Assembly: GCA_000231825.2 (NCBI GenBank)
Contig: JH720294.1
Span: forward strand, 691,158 to 755,157
DNA length: 64,000 bases
Direction: 5' to 3'
Source: Tetrahymena elliotti 4EA
Taxonomy: Eukaryota > Ciliophora > Oligohymenophorea > Hymenostomatida > Tetrahymenidae
The position numbers were made by a program, and so were the translations under genes. The stretch's first letter is position 1; each line of letters begins with the position of its first letter. Below the pieces are notes generated by a model. The model was given only the letters and a program-made list of their open reading frames with translations. It was not told where the DNA came from and ran no database searches. Below are positions 40,991-52,107 of this stretch, piece by piece.

Positions 40991-43126
40991 ATGTCAAAAT
41001 AAGTTCTGGGTAATTTTAAATTTTTTATCTATCATTGAAGTAATTAATTTTTGAAAAATATTAAGACTTGGAGCTATTCAAGCTAGTCAATTTAGTCAAA
41101 TAGCCAAGAAATTAAAAGATTATGAATGCATAGAAGATCTTACATTCTAATTTATGTAATGCTAAATTATTTTATTATTCTCATAAAAAAAATTATTTTT
41201 TAAAAGATATTCTCCCTTTGAAAGTTAAAATGTTCAAGAGATTTGCTAATAAATTAAGAAAATGAGACATTTAAGAAAATTAAACCTTTCTTTCTTGTAA
41301 AAAAAATAGTTTTTAGAAATATTTTAATAAAGCGTAGCAACTTTAAATGATAATTATAATTTAGAAATACTGAAATTACAAATGAAGTTTTATATTAATT
41401 TGCAGATGCCTTAAATGATTCTTAAAAAATTGGCAATTTGTTTTTGAATGCAAGGTAAATTTAATTCCACTCTAATTCAGAATAGATTTAACCTAAATTT
41501 TAGGTTTGAAAAATTAACACATAAAGGAATAATAGCTTTAATAGATAGTTTAAAAAATTGTGTTGATTTCAAACATTTATCATTAGAATTAAGGTAAATT
41601 TTATATTTAAAAATTAGACTTAAAAATATTTTAGTGAAACAAATATAGATATTGAAGGCAGATTTTTAATTTTCTCAAAACTAAAAGAGCTTAAAAATTT
41701 AGAGAGACTTAATTTTTACCTAAAGTATTTTTATACCTATTAAAAAAACATAAAATAATTGATAAAATAATATTTCAAGCTTAAAGTAAGATTACAACGA
41801 TGGCAACAATGAAGTTATTGAAAGATTAGGGGAGTAGCTAAGTTTTAATGAGAAACTTAAATCATTATCACTTTCTTAAATGTATTCTTTATTTATTTAA
41901 TTATTCACCAAACAAAAAGACTTGTCAAATATTTATTACTTATTAAAATAAATTTAAAAATAGCTCAAAAATTTCAGTATTTTTATTAAAACAACGCAAA
42001 CCCAAAAATAATATAAATGGGTTTAAAAAAGTGTTCCCTCTTTTAAGCTGAATACCTCATCTTAGAGGATTAAAATATCTATCTATTAATTAACCATAAA
42101 TAAATTTAGATTAGCAAATGCTACTGGAAGTTCTATCAGTAAGGTTATAAAGTACCTAAACAATTTAAAAAATCTTGAAGAGTTTTCTTTAGATTAGATG
42201 TAAAGTTCTATTCAATATGATTTAATAAGATAACTATATTAAAATTATCATTAAAAATAAATAAAGTTAATGCGGTATAGATGATTAAGGATTTTCAACA
42301 ATTGTGTCAGAAATTATCCATTTATAAAATCTAAAATCTTTGGCTCTAAATTTCATGTAAAAAAAATTATAAAAACCTTAAATAAAATAGAATAATTTTA
42401 ATTAGAAGTAACTCAATTAGTGAAGTAAGTTTTGTATAATTCACTCAATCCCTAAAGTGCTTTAGTCAATTACAAAGTTTGTTCCTTTGTATGAGGTAAT
42501 GAATTTACAGTTTTTCTTCATTAATTTAATTAAATTCTTTATAGCTTCAATAAAGTAAGTGACAAAGGAATTTTATAATTGAGTTCCAACATAAGTTATC
42601 TAAAAAATTTAAGAGAGTTATATGTTGACCTAGGGTAAATTATCATTTACTCTACTAAATTTAAAATTTAAATCATTTAATAAAACTAATAGATTAAACT
42701 AAATAACTGATGTTGGAATAATTGATTTTAGCTCTAACTTAAATAGCTTGAATTAGCTAGAAAAATTATCATTTTTATTTTATGAATATAAGTAAATTTT
42801 TAATGTCTTCTAAATCATTATTTGAATTTAAGAATTAAAAGTAAGGAAATAAGTGAGAAAGCCCTTTAGTATTTGATTTCTTAGATAGAAACATAGTAGA
42901 ATCTTTGGTTTTTAGAACTAAGGTTTAAGTGATTTATAATTGTCAAATGAAATATATTTTAATTATTTTTTAAGTGAAATGCTACTCGAAGGAAATGGAA
43001 TTTAAGCAATTAAACTGCTTAGCAATTTCTCAAGAATAAAAATCTTATTTATGAATATCTTGTAAATATTTTACATACATATATTTAAGGGGGTCATATA
43101 GAGAAATATTATTTTATAAATTTTGA
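40991..43126 (+). CDS. leucine-rich-repeat protein, many small exons
   Basis: It has at least a dozen ribonuclease-inhibitor-like LRRs of about 28-30 residues, most on their own exon separated by 30-90-nt introns. Examples: FESQNVQEICQQIKKMRHLR, THKGIIALIDSLKNCVDFKH, EVIERLGEQLSFNEKLKSLS, DDQGFSTIVSEIIHLQNLKS, SDKGILQLSSNISYLKNLRE. The proposed start (MSKQV, joined to LAIQASQFSQIAKKLKDYE) is uncertain. I place the end at TGA 43124-43126 after a short intron, but the frame could stay open to 43380. No kinase or other domain is attached, unlike the LRR gene at 52-55 kb. Such LRR proteins are abundant in ciliates and act as protein-interaction solenoids. Its 5' flank and 3' exons recur in a broken copy downstream. 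Confidence 0.8.
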
Positions 43127-44566
43127 CCAGATTCATTTAATAATCCTTTATTGATAAAAAAAATTTTTTCTATTCTTTTCTTCTCCCCCAACTATAATTT
43201 GTTTATAAATAATATTATTTATTTCAAATAAAGGTTGAATAACAAAAATCATCTAAGAAAAATGATGAGACTAGTATAATTAGATTGACCATCTACTCAA
43301 AAAAATTTCAGCTTTTTAATTATTTTAAGAATAAAATTCTAATGAAATTAAATTACATTGTTTATTCTTATCCTAATTGAGAAGTTTATGAATTAGTAAA
43401 TATAATTATTTTTGATGTTGTCTGTGTATATTTATTTTTGTTTAAATATTTTAATTCAAATTTCTATGAATTTATAGTTTCGATTGAAAATTATTCAAAT
43501 AAATTATCAAAAACTTAAAAAGATATCAGAGTAGAACCTAGGTAATAATTAAACCAGAGTTATTAAATTTTATTTATTTTCCTAGTATGTTTGTATCATC
43601 TGATTCAGTCAATATTTTCTAAGACAAACATAAGAAAAGAAATGTGGCTCATGTACTCACATAGTTTATTTAAGATTGATATCTGGTTTTTTGTAGATAT
43701 TTTATAAATTTTAAGTTAGTATAAAATGAGCATTAAAAAATAATAAGTATTTTGTAATTGAAAGCAATTATAAAATAAAATTTTTTAAACTCTTTAGTTA
43801 TTTTTCCAAGTATTTATTTCAATACTCTGTTTGTATCACCTGCTTAATTCAATATATAATCCTTTGCAGTAATCTCACTCCCCCTCTTTAAAATTTTTGT
43901 TAAGATAGCTGAATAATCTTATGTTTAAAATTGGGTTATGGGTCATTTTTTCATCATTTGAGCTCGTAGTAGTATTTCTACATATTTATTTTCTATATCC
44001 TGAATTATCTAATATATCATATTAATAAATAGTTTTAACTTAATAATTAATTTTTTGTTTCTTTAAAAAATTATTTTTATCATTTAAAATTTCTTTATGA
44101 TAGAAAATTAAAAGTAATCTAAATAAAATTCATTCAAAATGTTATAGATACAATTTAGTAACAAGTATGATTTATGATCTCCTATTTCTTACATACAAAT
44201 GGTTTTATTATATCTATCAACAGTTGATCTATTATAATTCATTTTGAATCAATAGAATTATCACATTTCTATATTTTTAGCTTAAATCTCAATATCTTGT
44301 TTGTTCAACAAAAAAATTCTAATAATTTTTTAGTTTTTTAAAGCTGAAATCAATACATTTTTTTTGAAGTTATCAATATAATGAGCAAATGGATAGTGTT
44401 AAGAATTTAATTTAAAAATATTTCCAATAGTATAATCAGATTTTTTTATATTAATAGATATCTTAATTTCTTCTATAAGCCTTTTGTGAAAACATCTACT
44501 TAGATTAATAATAATTTTGCTTATGATAATAAATTATTAATTTTAAAAGAAAAATAGTTTAGATCA
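43127..44566. other. intergenic region, 3' flank of the LRR gene (source of duplicated sequence)
   Basis: The part 43130-44060 is the 3' flank of the LRR gene and is repeated, with small changes, at about 45265-46330. It contains TGTTTGTATCACCTGCTTAATTC-like modules, seen again near 46110 and 46260. I see no intact gene. Confidence 0.5.
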
Positions 44567-46330
44567 TAAATTATCAATACTTACAAAAGAAACTGTGAAA
44601 TTGTGAATAATTAAATCAATTTGTTGTTCTTATTTTTCTTATATTTACTTAACCCTGAAAGGAGATCTAAATTTATTAAAAAAATTGATTACATATTAAT
44701 TTTCCCATTTTAGAGAAAGATATATATTTGTAATTGATTTTAAATTTTTAGATAAAATAAAAAATACTGAGTAAAAAAAGAAGCACTGAAAGAATAAATT
44801 TAAGAGTAGAAAAAGAAATAGGTATAAAATGGAAAATTTTTCAATATAATATGTAAATACTGCATATTGATGTTGGAATAATTGGATTTTAGCACTAACT
44901 TGAATAGCTTGAATTATCTAGAAAAATTCTCATTTTTCTTTAATGAAAACTAGTAAATTTTTAATTTAAATTCAAAATCATGGTTTGAAATTAATAATTA
45001 AAAGGAGAAAAATAAGTGAGGAAAGTGTTTAGTATTTGATTTCTTAGACAGAAAAATAGTAGAGTCTTTGGTTTTTACTACTAAGTTTTAAGTAATTTAC
45101 AAAAAATCTAATTATCAAATGAAATATATTTTAATTATTTTTTAAGTTAAATGCTACTCGAAGAAAATAGAATTTAAGCAATTAAACAGCTCAGCAATTT
45201 CTCAAGAATAAAAATCTTATTTTTGAATATCAAGTAAATATTTTATATACATATATTTATGGGGAGTCAAATAGTGAAAGATTATTTTATAAATTTTGTC
45301 CTTTGTAAATGTGATATAATAATCCAGTATTGATAAAAAATTTGTTCTATTCTTCTCATCTCCCCAAAAAACATTTGTTTAATAAATCATAATTATTTAT
45401 TTCAAATAAAGACTGAAAAACAAAAAGTATCTAAGAAAAATGATGAGACTAGTTTAATTCAATTGACATTCTCCTCAAAAATTTCAACTTCTTAATTACT
45501 TTATGAATTAAATAATATTGAAGTTAAATTACATTGTTTATTCATATCCTAATTGAGAATTTTATGAATTAGTAAGTATAATTATTTTTAATTTTGTCTG
45601 TCTAAATTTCTGTTTAAATATTTTAAATCAAGTTTCTATCAATTTATGGTTTCTTTAGAAAATTATTCAAAAATAGAAAAATTTCAATAAACACTTAATT
45701 TTAAGTTTTTCCAGATTTAATTTCATCATATTTATTAATTGAAATTTTATTGACTTCAAAGTTAAAGTAATAAATTATCAAAAACTTAAAAAGAGATAAT
45801 AGTAGAACCTAGGTAATAATTAAACCAGAGTGATTAAATTTTATTTATTTTCCTGGAATGTTTGCATCATCTACTTAAGTCAATATGTTATAAGACAAAT
45901 ATAAGAAAAGAAATGTGACTCATCCCAATCCTTTTTCTTCTTTACGCAATTAGTTTATTTAAGTTCAATTTCTTTTTTTTGTTGATATTTTATAAAATTT
46001 AAGCAAGTATTAAATCAGCATCAATAACAAATATTTTGTAAATGAAAGCAATAAGAAAATTAAATATTTTTAATCTATTTATATTTTTCCAATTAATTAT
46101 TTTACTATTATGTTTGTATCTCCTGCTTAACTCAATATATTATAAATTTAAGCTAGTAATAAATCAGTATCAATAAGAAGTATTTTGTAATGAAAGCAAT
46201 AAGAAAATTAAATATTTTTAATCTATTTAATTATTTTTCCTATTATTTATTTTACTATTATGTTTGTATCACCTGCTTACCTCAATATATTATAAGACAA
46301 ATTAAGAAAAGAAATGTAATTCATGTACTA
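44567..46330 (+). pseudogene. truncated tandem copy of the LRR gene
   Basis: This segment joins a copy of the LRR gene's 5' flank (44567-44868, matching 40613-40930) directly to a copy of its last repeats and 3' flank (44868-46330, matching 42708-44060). The start codon and most of the repeats, about 1.8 kb, are missing. In the retained LRR exon one extra G at 44885 (ATTGGATTTTAG versus ATTGATTTTAG) shifts the frame. Landmarks such as GATGTTGGAATAATTG, TGCTACTCGAAG and CAATTTCTCAAGAATAAAAA are shared. Within 45840-46330 there are further internal copies of a TGTTTGTATC(A/T)CCTGCTTA module. It is not expected to make a functional protein. Confidence 0.8.
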
Positions 46331-46836
46331 ACTAACTTTGTTATTTAAGCTTAATTTCATGATTTCTGACTATTCATTGTTAGTATTAAATTAGTATCAG
46401 TCTGAAATATTTTTTAAATGAGAGCAATAAGAGAAAGCATTTATATTAAAACTATTTAATTTTCTTGGGATTTATTTGATCTATTTTGTTGAGATTAATA
46501 AAAGTCATGAAAATAAGAAATGAGAAATTAAAGTAGAATAATAAGCAAACAATAAAAGTTAGTTAAGGATACAAAATATGGTATACAAAAAACACATAGA
46601 AGCATCTTTGGCAAAAACATATTTAATATCTTCTTATTCGTTGAATGTTCTAAATTTATTATCTTGTTTTAGTTTATTTTGTGATTTGGTAATAATTTTT
46701 ATCAAAAGTTTTTTAAAGGCATCAATTATTAATAGTTTTTTTTTGTGAAAGTAATGTATATAAAATATTTTATTATTTATTTAATGGTTATTTTCTTGTG
46801 CTTTTCAGTATTATAAAGCCTATAAGATAAAATTGA

Positions 46837-49251
46837 TCAACTATTGTTAATGCTTACTCCTTCTTGATAAGTAAATCCATTAAAATCTTAATTTCCTCCT
46901 CCTAAGGTTCCTGCATTAGGAGTGTATGGAGTGTTTTATACTGCTTATCTAACGAATTCCTATTTGCATTAAAGATACAATGAAAAACAAATTTAGAATA
47001 TTAAATTAATACATTAGAAATATATCTGGTGTCTTAATCATTATTGAATTTAAGCACAAATGGAGGTCTTACTTCTTTATTTTACAGCTTTTACCAGTCA
47101 ATGCATGAGAAAAATGGGTGACTTTTCACTTAAGCAGCTGTATTTAATCTATTTTTGGGCTTTATGATAAAATAATTGATTAAGGTATATAATTTATCAA
47201 ATACAATTTTTTTACATTTTTAGCAAGCAACAACTAAATGAGATCCCATGCGTCATTTTAGAACTATGGCTTTCTTTAAATTTCACAGTTGATTCTTTAT
47301 TGATACCTTTTTTTACATTATGTTTGATAAGGAATGTATTGGGATAACCAAAAAATAACTTTTACATTTATTATTTATCTCTGCTGTAAAAAGGTGGAGC
47401 ACCAGAAAGAAACTCATAAAGTACGCATCCCTGTATTACCATAAATAATTTAAATTAGGATTGAGAAATAAAATAATAATTACCAAACTATACCAGTCTA
47501 CTTCTTTTCCATGGGGTTAGCCTATAAATAATTGTTAAAAAGAATTTAATTAAAAGAAAATCTCAGAGACCAAATGTTAATTGTGTGATTGATTATTGAT
47601 TGATTGAGTGATAATTGATTAAAATCATTGTTCAAATATTCTAAACAAATCAATGATTAATAATCAATATGATATTCATCAATTTTCTATTTGATCAATC
47701 ATAAGTACGTATTATTTATAAATTAATAAAATATTACCTAGAAGAATTTCAGGTGCTAAATATTCAGGAGTTCCACAAATAGTTTTAGTTTTTTCAGAAT
47801 CTTTATTTAAACAAAAAAAGAGATTATTATAAAAGAATTCATAGGAATTCATAGAAAATTAGATAATATTTTGAAATTTGTTAATAAGTCAATTCAATGA
47901 ATAATATGCTTTTTTGGAGTGTATTCATATTTTTTAGAAATTAATGAAAGAATAGAGGAGGTTGACAACTCATAAGTAATGATAAAAAAAGTAAATTAAT
48001 TATTTTAGAGATCACCAGAAAAATGTAAAAGATTTTAATACATCAGAAATTATCTGGTTACACAAGATAGTCACTTGTAGAATAGAAAGCTATTGATTTT
48101 TAATGTAGGTTTGTGAGATAAAACCCCACAATTTATTTTATTTATTTATTAATCTTTATTTTATGAAATAATATATGAATATCTCTTTAATCAATTTATA
48201 AAAATTTCAATTAAAATTGCTCTAGCATTCATTCACTTTTAACAATCTCCTAATCAATTTAATAACAAAGTAATCTTTCAGATTTTTTTTTATTACCTTT
48301 GACACCTTGTTTTGAAAGACCAAAATCACATATCTTGATATGTCCATCAGCTCCAAGCAGTATATTTTCTGGCTTTAGATCTCTGTATATGGTATCTTTA
48401 GAGTGGAGATATTCTAAAGCAAGGACTAGTTCTGAAATATAGAATCTGGCTATTTCTTCTTTGAAGTATTTTGCCTTTCTGATATGATAAAACATTTCAC
48501 CTCCTTGCATAAAGTCCATGACAAAGTAAAGTTTAGAGGTGGTCTAAAAAGCATATTTTAATTGGACAATGAATGGAGACTTCATATTAACCATAATATT
48601 TTTCTCTTCAATAGTCTTTAACTTTTAGTGCGACTTAGTTAAATTAGATTTTTTTAATTATTTCATTGCGTATATCTTTCCTACATAATATTTATAAGAG
48701 TTTATTTAATATTTAACTTAGTTACTTGCATTATTTCTAACCATCTTTACACATCCCAAATAAACTCTAAAAAATAGCTCAAAAAATATGGTTTTTTCTT
48801 ATTTTTTCAGAGTTTGTCTTTGTGAATGTGTTTGATCAGCAATTCATAATAATAATTTCAAATTTTGTATAAAATTTACCATCATCTTTCTTCTAGACCA
48901 TGAAAACTTTACCAAAAGAGCCTTCACCAATAACCTTTATTTATTGTGGAAATAAAATTAACGAAATAATTAGATAAATATGTCTCATAAACGATAGAGA
49001 TCAATTAGTTTCCAAATTACCTTTAAAATTTCAAAGTCACTTAATGAAACTTTTTATTAATTAACTTATTCATCTTCGTTGCTTCCCTTTATTTAAATTC
49101 TAACTGCCTCTTCAGAGTTAGGTTTAGTAGATCCCATATCATCATTATATAAATCATCTTATTTTTGATCTTCACCTAGCAATTTAGAGCCGGTACCTTG
49201 CTCATCATCATTTCCAGGTTTTCCACCAAATATACTCAAACATGCTCCCAT
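46837..49251 (-). CDS. AGC-family Ser/Thr protein kinase, 398 aa
   Basis: It is a complete AGC kinase (PKA/PKG/S6K/Akt group). Nine exons keep phase (49021-49251, 48880-48934, 48297-48680, 47738-47800, 47484-47521, 47366-47430, 47216-47306, 47013-47159, 46837-46959). The N-terminus MGACLSIFGG fits N-myristoylation plus palmitoylation. The glycine loop is GEGSFGKV, the lysine motif IYAMK, the catalytic loop YRDLKPENILL, then DFG and the activation segment TKTICGTPEYLAPEIL. The C-tail has LNTAAQVKSHPFF, a turn motif with TPYTP and a hydrophobic motif FNGFTY, so regulation by PDK1/TOR-type phosphorylation is expected from the family. There is no PH or cyclic-nucleotide domain, so membrane targeting would rest on the acylated N-terminus. 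Subfamily cannot be decided by eye. Confidence 0.95.
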
Positions 49252-50266
49252 TTTTCTGATATTATTTTGATTAAAATGCTGTATATGTGCAGTATTTATT
49301 ATCTATTTCTATGACTTTAACTCTAGAGTACTTATTTAAGAATAAATAAATCAGCCAAAAGGTAAATTAATTAGTAAATAATTTATGTTTTTAAGATTAA
49401 AAAGTTTTTTACTTTTTTTAGTTATTTACTAATCTAATGAAATTCTTATTAGAAGCTAACTAATTAGGGGTAGAATATGCTTCTTTTTTTGCATATAGAT
49501 CTTTTGTTTACTTCTTAAATAAAAAAATCACAAACAAGACCTCTTCTATTCACTAATTTATTGTATGCATACATGTATTATTGAATTAAAAAAATAATCA
49601 ATCTTTGCGAATCTTCATTTTTGATAAATTTTTGATGACTCAATAGATTGATAGATAAAATCACTCATTCATAATCTATTTTTACTCAAAAAATTCTCTT
49701 TACTAACTATATCATAATTTGTTTAACTTTTAACAAGCTATTTTATTTATTTCATAATCAATTTTTCTTCTAAATGTGTATTGTATGCACTTCTTGTAAA
49801 AAAAGTGTAATTTTTATATAAGAATTTGTATTTTTGTACTCACATGGTTGAATAAAAAGTAAATTACAAGTAGATTAATTGTTTATCAATTAAATTTTAT
49901 TTTAATTACTGAAAATGTTATATATAGAAAAAATTATTCTTATTTCTCTCATTCATTTTTATTGCTTATTTTTAATAATGTGGGTATTTTACTTCATCAA
50001 AATTAGTTTAATTTTTCAAGATATGCTTAAAAAAGTAATTTTTAAATTAGTTAATAGATACGTTCAATAAAATAACTAAAATATATTATTGATATTTTAA
50101 AAAATCTTAGTTAAATTGGAGGCAGCATCTGAATTTTATAAATAAAAAATAACTTTGTTACAGTTTAAATAATATTATTAAAGGAAATATTTAATCATAA
50201 ATGAGTAATTTTATTAGACATTTAAGGGAGATAGCTTAGAATTGATTACTATTTTAGTTATCAGTA
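49252..50266. other. intergenic region, nothing supported
   Basis: It lies upstream of the AGC kinase. It is A/T-rich with oligo-T tracts, and no coding, hairpin or repeat signal was accepted. Confidence 0.45.
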
Positions 50267-51395
50267 TCAACTAGTTTTAAATGTAATGAAAAGAATATAC
50301 CACCTAGTAATTTTTTATAATTAGCAAATTTATAAGATAATTGTTCTCTTGGTCATAGGCATACTTTAAGTTATTGAGAAGGAAGATAAGATTTGATTTT
50401 ATTTAATGCTAATGATGATTTTCTTTGATAATTCCTTAATTAATAAATTTATCTCTTTGTTTTTTTCAGTCCCCTTTTTGGAGTAAATCTGATTTAATTC
50501 ACTTTTAATTTTGCTTGAAAATAACAATAAAAGATCTCAAATTACTGTCCAAAAATGTCAAATTAGTCTCATATTCTTCCCACAAATGATTTTTTAGATA
50601 ATAATGATATTTATAAAGAGAATAAAATGAATGATCAATTACATTTTTGATAATATAAATTTCAGTATTCGAGAATCACTAATTTATGCATTTTAGACTG
50701 ACTGTTAACCTTAAAACTTTAATTTACAATTAATTTTAGTTTTTTTTTCCTTTGGATTTGAAGGAAAAGTAAGTTAAAAATATTATAAAGTTTATTTTAT
50801 CAAATTTGCTGCTCTCCTCATATTTCTTAATAATTCTTTTACATTTCCTAGATTTTACTTAATCAGAATTATTCTTTAAATGATCGATTCACAAATACAC
50901 TGATGTGCTATAATTTTGGTCTTCTAATCCAGCAGAAACTTTTTGTTTGCTTAATTTATCACAAAAGTCTTCAATTTATCTATCTATTTCTTTTCAATTA
51001 TTTAAAAATAATTTTGGTAAATTATCATTATTTTATTAATAAATTTAAATACAGTTAATTAAAATCATCTCATTTAGTTATGAAGCACCATTTCTATTTA
51101 TTGTTTAGAAAATTGGCTTGATTCTTTTATTAATTTAAATTTATTTTTTATAAGAGAATTCCAGATATTTTTTATTTTGTTTTAAATTTAACTTTGATCA
51201 ATAAAAAGCAAAATTATTCAAAATCAAAATAATTTTTTTAGTTTATCCTTATAAAAAATATCAGAAATTAACATTTTCTTAATATTTTAAGAGCTTTTAT
51301 TTTTAATGTAAGCAAATAACGAAATAGCTTAACTTAAAGGTAAAAGAATATTTATTTTAAAATTATTTGATTTATTCTATTCTTTTAGAGCACAT
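50267..51395 (-). CDS. hypothetical Lys/Gln-rich protein, exon structure incomplete
   Basis: Several minus-strand stretches translate into clearly protein-like, charged sequence with the ciliate code: TINRNGASQLNEMILI, DRQIEDFCDKLSKQKVSAGL, NNSDQVKSRKCKRIIKKYEE and YSKKGTEKNKEINLLIKELS, ending with MPMTKRTIILQ and a TGA at 50267-50269. At least one junction is convincing: a GTATTT...GAAAAG intron joining MILI to the IDRQIED exon. The ATG at 51393-51395 is a guess. No domain is recognised, and coiled-coil propensity is high. Boundaries should be treated as approximate. Confidence 0.5.
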
Positions 51396-52107
51396 TCTAC
51401 TAAAAAATAGGAAAAAGCAAATCTATATGTATGTGTATATGAAAAAATAAATCCATAAAAATAAAAAATTAAAAGAAAACAAGCAAGTAAATTTTATAAA
51501 TCTTAATAGGATATTTATTTTTTAAAAAATAACACTATTTTGTAAAAAGAAAATCTGCTAAGGGAAGGGTTTTAAAATAAGAAAATATATGAATTCATAA
51601 AGAAAGAAAAAGTGAAAATTTTCCTTCTTTCGATAGCAAATGTTTAAATTAATGGTGATAAATACCCTTCATTTAGCTTTGATGTTTCATTAAGCTATAG
51701 AAATTTACATTTATGTACAATGTATGCATCCTTTTATTTTCCTAAGAGGTCTGAAATCATAAAAACAAAAATCTACATCCTTTAGAAAACATGGCTAAGA
51801 AAAAAGTTTTTTTTTATCTTTCTTGGAGTTATGAACTAAAAATTATTAAATGTTTTTCAAGCCTTATAAGTTAATTTCATAAACTTAAATTTTAAAAACT
51901 AACAATTAACCAACTAAAAAATAAAATCAATTTATAAACTTAGCACAAAACAAGAACTTAATTTTAATTAATTAATTTGGTTTGATTGACCTTTATCTTA
52001 TTATGTGTTTTCAATTTTATTATCTAATACCTTAAAATTTCATAAACACATCTTACAACTAACAATTTATTATTTATTATTTAGTTTTATTAATAAATCT
52101 GATTCAT
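51396..52107. other. intergenic region, nothing supported
   Basis: It separates the 50.3-51.4 kb hypothetical from the kinase-LRR gene. It is A/T-rich with no accepted feature. Confidence 0.45.
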
